Below, one piece after another: positions 1-5,126 of a stretch of DNA of 5,250 nucleotides. The translations under genes were made by a program, and so were the position numbers. The stretch covers positions 1-5,250 of the forward strand of contig JAILDD010000092.1 of NCBI GenBank assembly GCA_024689605.1. The letters are read 5' to 3'. Each line of letters starts with the position of its first letter. Position 1 is the stretch's first letter. The notes under the pieces were generated by a model that made no database searches, had not been told where the DNA came from, and worked only from the letters and a program-made list of their open reading frames with translations. The stretch is from Lachnospiraceae bacterium. Its GTDB lineage: Bacteria; Bacillota_A; Clostridia; Lachnospirales; Lachnospiraceae.

Positions 1-459
1 GTTTACCTCAGCAAGTCTCTGCAGGTTCCTTATAACCATATCTGCTGTAAGGGGATTTCCGTTAGAAAATGCAACGCCGTCCTTCAGTGTAATGGTCCAA
101 AGGCTTCCGTCTGCAACCGCATCCTCTGCAAGCAGGGGAACGGCATTCATATTCTCATCCATTTTGAAAAGTGTTTCCGAAACACCGTAGATAGATGTGT
201 ACCAGCCATAGTACTCCTTGTGTACATCAATGCTGGCATAAGCAAATGACGTAGCTGCACGAAGGATCTTGTCGGAAGTCTCTCCGCTTCCCTCGTCAGT
301 CACTGCTGCTTCGGCGCCTTCGTCACCGGTACTCTCCGGTGCTTCTGTTGCCTCAGTACTCTCAGTAACTGTTTCAGCACCGGTACCTGTGGATGTACAA
401 GCCACGGCACTTAAGGCTAAGACAGCCGTCATCATAAGTGTCAGTAATCTTTTTTTCAT
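1..459 (-). CDS. ABC transporter solute-binding lipoprotein, family 5 (partial, N-terminal 153 codons)
   Basis: This is the N-terminal part of an extracellular, lipid-anchored solute-binding protein of an ABC importer; the rest runs off the left edge. The start ATG (459-457) is preceded by AGAGGA at good spacing. Residues 1-20 form a signal peptide (MKKR, then a hydrophobic run) ending in a lipobox-like AVAC, with Cys21 as the likely lipidated residue. Residues 22-64 are a Thr/Glu/Ser/Gly-rich flexible linker. From about residue 65 the folded domain begins. YGVSETLF, the later TITLKDGVAFSNG stretch and LTADMV are the conserved N-terminal signatures of SBP_bac_5 proteins (OppA/NikA/DppA type). 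The family binds peptides, nickel complexes, haem or sugars; the substrate cannot be read from this fragment. The YGVSETL pattern is closest to the nickel/peptide branch, by memory only. Permease and ATPase genes would be expected further left. It is probably a separate unit from the operon at 640-4852. Confidence 0.88.
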   Translation of the reverse strand, partial: MKKRLLTLMMTAVLALSAVACTSTGTGAETVTESTEATEAPESTGDEGAEAAVTDEGSGETSDKILRAATSFAYASIDVHKEYYGWYTSIYGVSETLFKMDENMNAVPLLAEDAVADGSLWTITLKDGVAFSNGNPLTADMVIRNLQRLAEVN

Positions 460-464
460 AGTTT

Positions 465-470
465 TCCTCT
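465..470 (-). promoter_or_regulatory. Ribosome binding site of the solute-binding lipoprotein gene
   Basis: On the minus strand AGAGGAAAACT directly precedes the ATG at 459-457. The purine-rich AGAGGA core is about five bases from the start. It fixes this ATG rather than the two out-of-frame ATGs slightly upstream (around 479-471). Confidence 0.6.
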
Positions 471-508
471 CATGTTCATTTCTGTTACAGCTGCCACATA
501 ACAGCAGA

Positions 509-532
509 CAGCAAAAAAATGATATTTTGCTG
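509..532 (-). promoter_or_regulatory. Inverted repeat in the leader of the solute-binding protein gene
   Basis: CAGCAAAA (509-516) and TTTTGCTG (525-532) form a perfect 8-bp inverted repeat with an 8-base spacer. It lies about 50 bases upstream of the lipoprotein start and downstream of the weak promoter candidate at 565-593. It could be an operator for a dimeric regulator or an RNA hairpin in the 5' leader. It is not followed by a U-run on the minus strand, so it is unlikely to be a terminator. The symmetry is seen; the function is inferred. Confidence 0.4.
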
Positions 533-564
533 CCGCCGGAATTCGCTGTAATGACACATGGTGG

Positions 565-593
565 ATTTTATTACAAAAAAAATTGATTTTTAA
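565..593 (-). promoter_or_regulatory. Weak promoter candidate for the solute-binding protein gene
   Basis: On the minus strand TTAAAA (593-588) and TAAAAT (570-565) are separated by 17 bases, four and five matches to the housekeeping -35 and -10 consensus. Transcription would start near 558, giving a leader of about 100 bases that contains the inverted repeat at 509-532. The region is AT-rich, so chance matches are likely. Confidence 0.3.
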
Positions 594-623
594 GCCCCCG
601 GGGGGGTTATTTTATTAAAATAA
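575..623 (-). terminator. Probable terminator region after the three-gene operon
   Basis: The segment lies 17 to 65 bases past the stop of the DUF3810-type gene. It contains a short GC palindrome (CCCCC then seven G, 595-606) flanked by AA and TT, able to form a small hairpin, plus AT-rich repeats on both sides. In the minus direction it leads towards an eight-T run (582-575) some dozen bases beyond the stem. In the plus direction it is followed at once by TTATTTTATT. The stem is short and has a G/G mismatch, so termination strength is uncertain and may work in both directions. Confidence 0.45.
607..623. repeat. Perfect AT-only inverted repeat
   Basis: TTATTTTA, one central T, then TAAAATAA: an exact 8-bp inverted repeat next to the GC palindrome at 595-606. 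It may extend the terminator stem-loop complex or simply reflect AT-rich composition. Confidence 0.5.
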
Positions 624-639
624 TTTACAGATCTGCTGT

Positions 640-1740
640 TTAACGGTAGTACTCCACTATCAGCGGAACCACTCCGTCATAGCCGCTTTCGCCAAGAAGC
701 TTTGCCTGGGTTTCCCAGCCAGTATCAGAAACTGTTGCCGCATTTTCCGACAAGGATTCCATTGGGTGGTCGTCGCTTTCATAACGCTCATCAGCTTCGT
801 TCTGTGCCTGAATAAGGTCTGTCCTGACCTGCTTTATGAATTTCACCTGAGACTTGTATCTTTCTTCCGCATTTTCAGGATCCGTGTTATATAAAGCTCC
901 GATATAAGCATCATTTATGTATGAGAAAGTATTCATGTATCCGGAATACCGCAGCAGCGGATCATCAGCAGTTGTGCATGCCAGGAACTCAATGAAATTT
1001 GCCTCATTCTCCCGGTAGTATCCCTGATGATGAGATGACTCATGCGCAAAAAGCGACGGATAAAAAAACTTCGTCACATAACGGTTATATGTAATTTCCA
1101 TAGTATATGGATACGTATAGCCGCCGATATTCATCCATTTAAAGACATCCGAACAATATGCCGCCTTCATATTAGGATAGTATCCGGTCAGCCGCCTGTA
1201 CTCAGGCGAAAGACGGTGCATGGATTCCGTCAGTTTTCCTCTTATCTCCTTTTCCTCAGGATAGACCAGGCACCCTTCTTCATCGCGGACAGCCTCCATG
1301 GCAGCTTCGTTTATCTGCTCCACAAAATGATTACGTATAGTCTCGAGTTCCTCAAGGGTAATATTCTCTGCCGGTGCGATCGCATTACCCATGAGAGAAC
1401 TCCGCAGCGGAATGTACCAGTTCAGCATATATAAAAGCAAAACCGTAAGTGTAATACATCCCACAGTCTTCAGATAAAAAATCGTGAAATTTTTATATTT
1501 CTTTTTTTTGTAAAAAAATATTAGAAGAATTGAAAGAATTACAGCCGCCAGCAACACTAAGGCAGCAAGGTACATAAGACACTCGCCTAAATTTATTATC
1601 AGCAGGCTGACCAGAACTCCAAGCAGATCCGAAATCAAACCATAAACCGTATCAGCATAAAAATTGCAAAATGGCGTAATAAAAGAAAGCAGAAATAATA
1701 CAAATGATATGGAACCTGTTATGATCGCATATTTCTTCAT
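640..1740 (-). CDS. DUF3810-type membrane protein with HExxH metallopeptidase motif
   Basis: This is a 366-residue membrane protein, last in the operon. Hydrophobic segments lie at about residues 5-24, 54-76 and 88-107, with an additional amphipathic stretch at 31-50; the basic KKKKYK loop at 78-83 marks the cytosolic side. The rest is a soluble domain, predicted outside. It carries HESSH (233-237) followed by REN-EANF (E244, E246, N248) and RYSGY (264-268). This arrangement matches the DUF3810 family, whose members keep an HExxH plus downstream E-EAN pattern; H233, H237 and one of E244/E246 would bind zinc, with E234 catalytic. No substrate is known for the family, so peptidase activity is inferred. 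The gene starts 10 bases after the LTA-synthase-like stop and has no clear Shine-Dalgarno sequence, so its translation probably depends on coupling. The C-terminal part (after about 320) is polar and without a recognised domain. Confidence 0.82.
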   Translation of the reverse strand: MKKYAIITGSISFVLFLLSFITPFCNFYADTVYGLISDLLGVLVSLLIINLGECLMYLAALVLLAAVILSILLIFFYKKKKYKNFTIFYLKTVGCITLTVLLLYMLNWYIPLRSSLMGNAIAPAENITLEELETIRNHFVEQINEAAMEAVRDEEGCLVYPEEKEIRGKLTESMHRLSPEYRRLTGYYPNMKAAYCSDVFKWMNIGGYTYPYTMEITYNRYVTKFFYPSLFAHESSHHQGYYRENEANFIEFLACTTADDPLLRYSGYMNTFSYINDAYIGALYNTDPENAEERYKSQVKFIKQVRTDLIQAQNEADERYESDDHPMESLSENAATVSDTGWETQAKLLGESGYDGVVPLIVEYYR

Positions 1741-1750
1741 GTTTTTTCAT

Positions 1751-4204
1751 TTACTGCTCTGCCGCTTCTTCAGTTTCAGCAGGCACAGCGGCAGCATCCT
1801 GCTGTACAGGTACTTGTGTATCTGTTGTATCTGCAGTCTCCGCAGCCTGAGCAGCTTCTGCGGCCTGGACGGCCATCTCCGCCGCCATCGCTTCTGCAGC
1901 CGCTGCCTCCGCAGCTTCCGCTTCCTGTCTTAATCTCGCAGCTTCCGCAGCTTCTGCATCCCTTGCATTCTGTGCCGCATCTGCCGCCATGGCCTCTGAT
2001 GCCCTTTTCTTTTCCTCTGCAATCTCTTCTTCAGTGATAAGCCCGGCATCTTTCCATGCTGTAAGATAAAAGTTATATTCAACCATATTCACGCCGGCGA
2101 GATATGTCAAATCATTGAGGGTAAGATAATTTTCAAGGTAATTATCCAGGTCTTCCTCATCATACATCTCGGTATCTATCTTCCATACGATATCATTTTT
2201 AGCTGAATCATACTCCACCGTATCATTAAGGAAGCTTTTGTTGTACAGCAGAGCCGTATGCATGCTGTCTGTGGAAAAAACATCCGTCCCCATAAGAAGC
2301 CTTGAATCAAAAGGAATATTGAAAAGATTCAGGACAGTGGGAACAATATCTACATTACAGCAGTACTCTTCATTATGGATAGGTGTCTCTATGGCAGAAT
2401 TATAAATTATGCAAGTCGAGTGGAACTGGTCCAGACCATTGACTTCCTTGCCGCAGAGGCTCGTCCTTCCACCTTCGGAAAGATAATAGGGGTAATGGTC
2501 ACCGGTAAGTACTATGACAGTTTTATCAAGTTTTCCTTCCTCCGCAAGTCTTTCCTCAAGGTATGCCATTGCCTTATCAAGCTCCAGATTGCATGCCAGA
2601 TAATACAGGGCCTGAGAATTATAATTTGCAGCATCATCCCCCAGAAGTGACTTTACCTCGCCAATATTTTTCCTTGCCATATAATTTGAATCCGAGTAGG
2701 GGCCGTGTCCGCTGAATGTCATATAGTATGCGAAAAATCTGTCCTCCCCAATATAATCATCTACTGACTGCTCCATCATCTCCAGGTCACTGGCAGGCCA
2801 GCAGGATGTAAATTTCATCTTTCCCATGAACTTGCAGTTTTCAAAACCGATATTGGGCCAGGAAAGGTTTCTTCTGTAGTATGTACCATAGTAATCATGA
2901 AATGCATATGTAGGAACACCGTCAGACACGAAGAAATCCCCTATTCCGTAGGGCATGAATTTTCCGGAAGACTGGGGGAAGCTTCCCACGTCGGTGCCCT
3001 GTTTTGCATGCCTTGAAACATCGGGCCAGAGGGATGTGGTGAATGCAAATTCACCGTTCGTAGTCGTATTCAGAAATGAATTATAGAAATTATCCAGCAC
3101 TATGCCGTTATTCGCCATTTTATAAAGTGTCGGCGTAACCCTTTCATCACAGGCATATGTCCAAAAGCTTTCAGCACAGATGTAGATCAGGTTATAGTCC
3201 TCAAAATACCCCGTATATTCATTCTTGTAGCTGGGCTCTCTTTCCGCAAGATAGGTATACATTTTTTTAGAGGAATCATCGGATGCATTTTCTGCCATAG
3301 TCTGAAAATCAAAAGCGGAATCCACCCAGGGCTCATACACCACCGGCTCCTCTATCATTTCAGCCGCCTCCTCAGATACCGTACTTTCAGTATAAGCGGG
3401 CTCATTATGTTCAGTAACAGTTTCTTTAATGGGCTCCTGTGCCACCAGCTCAAGGCTGCTCCGGTCCACACTTGCCAGCTCTTCCGTCTCCTCTGCGGTC
3501 CCGATTCCCAGATAATAGGCTCCCGCCTCAACAGTAAAGGTCGCCATGGCGCCAAGATATTTTGCAGTGGTATCCGTATCAGCCGAACTGTTTTTAAATG
3601 CATAATACGCAGACTGCCTGCCTGTTCCCTGAAGCTTTAATGCCCCTATGCCGCAAAACCACAGTATTATGGTAAAAACCAGTGCCAGCAGATGCATATA
3701 AACGGGATATCCGGGATACTTTATCTTCCTGATAAATGCTAATACTATGCTTATGACAACAGGTAACAGCAGAACAAAGAGAAGAACTGCCACGGCAAAG
3801 AAGGTTCCCTTCATAGCCCAGAGGAAATTACCAACGGCATCACCGCCCATTTCCATCATTGTCACTGAAAAGAGGGATCCGAATGTCTTGAAATAAAAGA
3901 ACTGTATGCAGTAATAACCTCCGACTATGAATAAGAGTATCGGAAGAGTGATCCGATTTCCCTTATCCTTGAAAAAGCCGGCAAAAACCGTAAAAAGCAT
4001 TGCCTCAGCCGGAACAAAGGCAAGGAAAGCAAGATTCGTTTTAGTTATATGTCCGGATATCTGATATCTGAGAAAAATTTCCGAAAATGTTATAGCTGCC
4101 GCGAAGATAAGAAAATACACGCCCATGGACCTGAAATCCAGGGCAAGCTTTTTTAGGTCTATTTTCCTATTCTTATTTTCTTCTTTTAATTCTGTGTTAT
4201 TCAT
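1751..4204 (-). CDS. LTA synthase family / sulfatase-type membrane phosphotransferase
   Basis: This 817-residue protein has the architecture of lipoteichoic acid synthases: five membrane segments (about 29-46, 57-78, 87-107, 132-157, 169-190), then a large extracellular sulfatase-fold domain (about 335-650). Visible catalytic features are E345 in ICAESF (metal ligand), the T380-T382 cluster before NGEF with T381 the best nucleophile by alignment to the LtaS T-x3-EF pattern, HDYYGTYYRRN (436-446), SGHGPY (499-503) and TGDHYPYY with D569 and H570 as metal ligands. VDIVPTVLNL (618-627) and GTDVF are also typical. The classical reaction takes glycerol phosphate from phosphatidylglycerol to build the LTA chain; other members act as primases or transfer phosphoglycerol/phosphoethanolamine, and the substrate here is not determined. 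Odd parts are a very acidic linker (236-310) and a long Ala/Glu-rich C-terminal tail (about 730-817). It starts three bases after the HAD stop. Confidence 0.9.
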   Translation of the reverse strand: MNNTELKEENKNRKIDLKKLALDFRSMGVYFLIFAAAITFSEIFLRYQISGHITKTNLAFLAFVPAEAMLFTVFAGFFKDKGNRITLPILLFIVGGYYCIQFFYFKTFGSLFSVTMMEMGGDAVGNFLWAMKGTFFAVAVLLFVLLLPVVISIVLAFIRKIKYPGYPVYMHLLALVFTIILWFCGIGALKLQGTGRQSAYYAFKNSSADTDTTAKYLGAMATFTVEAGAYYLGIGTAEETEELASVDRSSLELVAQEPIKETVTEHNEPAYTESTVSEEAAEMIEEPVVYEPWVDSAFDFQTMAENASDDSSKKMYTYLAEREPSYKNEYTGYFEDYNLIYICAESFWTYACDERVTPTLYKMANNGIVLDNFYNSFLNTTTNGEFAFTTSLWPDVSRHAKQGTDVGSFPQSSGKFMPYGIGDFFVSDGVPTYAFHDYYGTYYRRNLSWPNIGFENCKFMGKMKFTSCWPASDLEMMEQSVDDYIGEDRFFAYYMTFSGHGPYSDSNYMARKNIGEVKSLLGDDAANYNSQALYYLACNLELDKAMAYLEERLAEEGKLDKTVIVLTGDHYPYYLSEGGRTSLCGKEVNGLDQFHSTCIIYNSAIETPIHNEEYCCNVDIVPTVLNLFNIPFDSRLLMGTDVFSTDSMHTALLYNKSFLNDTVEYDSAKNDIVWKIDTEMYDEEDLDNYLENYLTLNDLTYLAGVNMVEYNFYLTAWKDAGLITEEEIAEEKKRASEAMAADAAQNARDAEAAEAARLRQEAEAAEAAAAEAMAAEMAVQAAEAAQAAETADTTDTQVPVQQDAAAVPAETEEAAEQ
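1835..2014 (-). repeat. Ala/Glu low-complexity repeat coding the C-terminal tail of the LTA-synthase-like protein
   Basis: Residues 731-790 are built from short AEAA/EAAE-type units; of residues 733-790, 29 of 58 are Ala and 10 are Glu, with no Gly or Pro. In DNA this is a degenerate run of GCN and GAR codons (GCAGCTTCYGC recurs on the plus strand). Composition suggests a continuous helix or coiled coil on the outer side of the membrane, followed by a Thr/Gln/Val/Pro/Glu-rich end (791-817). The reading frame stays open to a stop just before the next gene, so it looks like a genuine extension and not a frameshift product. Confidence 0.75.
3275..3499 (-). other. Acidic linker between membrane and catalytic domains of the LTA-synthase-like protein
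   Basis: Residues 236-310 contain 17 Glu and 5 Asp against one Lys and one Arg, with many Ser, Thr and Pro. They lie after the fifth membrane segment and before the sulfatase domain. In Staphylococcus LtaS the corresponding linker is short; here membrane and catalytic parts are separated by well over 100 residues. It is likely disordered and extracellular. Confidence 0.65.
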
Positions 4205-4207
4205 TTT

Positions 4208-4852
4208 TTAAAGACTTTTCACTGCCTCAGGGATATCCACTGCCTTTTCAACAATAAGCCCGGCTCCGTGTTTCTCAAGCTCCTCTTTTGAGCCGTAGCC
4301 GTAGAGTACCCCTATGCTGTGTATACCCACATCATTCGCACCGTTTATATCAAAACACCGGTCACCTATCATTACGGCTTCCGATTTTTCTATGCCATTG
4401 CTGTCCATTGCCGTCCTGATCAGCTTTGCCTTGTCTGATGAGTGGTCGTCTTCCGTAGGACCCACTAAACCATCCATATACTGCTTTATCCCAAAATGAT
4501 ACAGGACCCTCTGGGCCATATGATGAGGCTTGGAAGTCACAACAAACTGCCTGTAGCCTTCCTTTTTCAGTACCTCCAGGGTCTCCGGAATGCCTTCATA
4601 AACATGGGCATCAAAAATCCCCTCTGACTCGTAAAGCTCGCGGTAAAACTGTATTGCTTTTTCAGCATCCTCTTCAGACATATGAGCCGTATTTGTAAAT
4701 GAGTCAAAAAGTGAAGGGCCAATGAACTTGCGGACCTCACTCTCCGGCAGCTCCACTCCAAGCTTGTCCAGGGCATATCTTACAGATGACAGCACGCCGC
4801 TGCCTGATTCCATGATGGTCCCATCCAGATCCCAGAATATGTATTTTATCAT
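4208..4852 (-). CDS. HAD-superfamily hydrolase, subfamily IA (phosphoglycolate-phosphatase-like)
   Basis: This is a complete 214-residue cytosolic phosphatase-type enzyme. Motif I is DLDGT (8-12), with D8 the nucleophile and D10 the acid/base. The helical cap lies at about 16-80. Motif II is VVTSKP with T106/S107, motif III is a Lys in SSDKAK (K141 or K143), and motif IV is GDRCFDINGA with D164 and D168 for magnesium. All catalytic positions are present. The IHSIGVLYGYGSKEEL tail is typical of the clostridial branch often annotated as phosphoglycolate phosphatase or 5'-nucleotidase; HAD substrates cannot be assigned from sequence. The start is well supported by AGGGAGG five bases upstream, the strongest ribosome binding site in the window. 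It is the first gene of the operon. Its stop lies three bases before the LTA-synthase-like start, in the same reading frame. A role in clearing a phosphorylated by-product of envelope synthesis is possible but speculative. Confidence 0.9.
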   Translation of the reverse strand: MIKYIFWDLDGTIMESGSGVLSSVRYALDKLGVELPESEVRKFIGPSLFDSFTNTAHMSEEDAEKAIQFYRELYESEGIFDAHVYEGIPETLEVLKKEGYRQFVVTSKPHHMAQRVLYHFGIKQYMDGLVGPTEDDHSSDKAKLIRTAMDSNGIEKSEAVMIGDRCFDINGANDVGIHSIGVLYGYGSKEELEKHGAGLIVEKAVDIPEAVKSL

Positions 4853-4857
4853 AAAGC

Positions 4858-4864
4858 CTCCCTG
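4858..4864 (-). promoter_or_regulatory. Strong ribosome binding site of the HAD gene
   Basis: The minus strand reads AGGGAGGCTTT then ATG (4852-4850). The AGGGAGG core is five bases from the start. The two downstream operon genes have no comparable site, which suggests that ribosomes load mainly here and pass on by coupling. Confidence 0.7.
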
Positions 4865-4895
4865 TTGCTATTCAAGTACAGATAATATCACAGTC

Positions 4896-4925
4896 ATTAT
4901 ATGAAATAAATCGTACATATGTTAC
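4896..4925 (-). promoter_or_regulatory. Candidate promoter of the HAD / LTA-synthase-like / DUF3810 operon
   Basis: On the minus strand a perfect -10 TATAAT lies at 4901-4896, with GTAACA (four of six matches to TTGACA) 18 bases upstream at 4925-4920. The start would fall near 4889, leaving a leader of about 37 bases before the HAD ATG with its ribosome binding site. Position and spacing are good; the AT-rich context lowers certainty. Confidence 0.5.
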
Positions 4926-4995
4926 GGGCTTCCTTGGTTATGTCGACCATGTAAAAAAAAACTTATCAACACGCTAGTCATTGCACGATTTTCCC

Positions 4996-5008
4996 ATTGT
5001 ACCACAAT
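4996..5008. repeat. Short inverted repeat ATTGT-ACC-ACAAT
   Basis: A 5-bp inverted repeat with a 3-base spacer lies in the divergent intergenic region, about 40 bases upstream of the plus-strand -10 element. It is a possible operator half-site pair for the glycoside hydrolase gene, but short enough to occur by chance. Confidence 0.25.
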
Positions 5009-5043
5009 CACCTGTACTTTTGATGGTTGATATCCGAGAATTA

Positions 5044-5052
5044 TGTTATAAT
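5044..5052 (+). promoter_or_regulatory. Extended -10 promoter of the GH5-like gene
   Basis: TGTTATAAT is a TG-N extended -10 with a perfect TATAAT (5047-5052). No good -35 lies at 16-18 bases; a TTGATA at 5027-5032 is too close (14 bases). Extended -10 promoters tolerate this. Transcription would start near 5059, giving a leader of about 68 bases that includes GGTAT-TC-ATACC (5074-5085), a 5-bp inverted repeat that might act as an operator. Confidence 0.5.
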
Positions 5053-5110
5053 GTCTTGGGTATAGATAGTTACGGTATTCATACCATTGAGAATGCTAAA
5101 TTTTTTGACA

Positions 5111-5120
5111 AAAGGGCGGT
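5111..5120 (+). promoter_or_regulatory. Ribosome binding site of the GH5-like gene
   Basis: AAAGGGCGGT lies 7 to 16 bases before the ATG at 5127. It is an imperfect AGGAGG match, and an in-frame TGA at 5106-5108 rules out any longer N-terminus. Confidence 0.5.
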
Positions 5121-5126
5121 TACTAT

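Noticed and set aside
269..586. Plus-strand open frame of 105 codons rich in Ser/Val/Ala
   Set aside because: It is antisense to the Thr/Glu-rich linker and signal peptide of the solute-binding lipoprotein and extends into the intergenic palindromes; no ribosome binding site and no domain.
1042..1434. Plus-strand open frame of 130 codons antisense to the DUF3810-type gene
   Set aside because: No recognisable domain, Arg/Ile/His-rich shadow composition, and the opposite strand codes for a conserved motif-bearing protein.
1653..1750. Alternative ATG at 1750-1748, directly after the LTA-synthase-like stop (TAAATG)
   Set aside because: It opens only a 32-codon frame that overlaps the DUF3810-type gene and ends in TGA; the ATG at 1740-1738 gives the conserved protein.
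1816..2037. Plus-strand Pro/Leu/Gln-rich open frame
   Set aside because: It is the antisense reading of the GCN/GAR repeat in the Ala/Glu tail, which gives Pro/Leu/Gln codons automatically.
4963..4971. DnaA-box-like TTATCAACA
   Set aside because: One mismatch to the consensus, a single copy, no dnaA/dnaN nearby and no cluster, so no support for an origin.
5105..5110. Perfect TTGACA -35 hexamer
   Set aside because: No -10 element at 16-18 bases; the matching position falls on the start of the coding region. The extended -10 at 5044-5052 is better placed.
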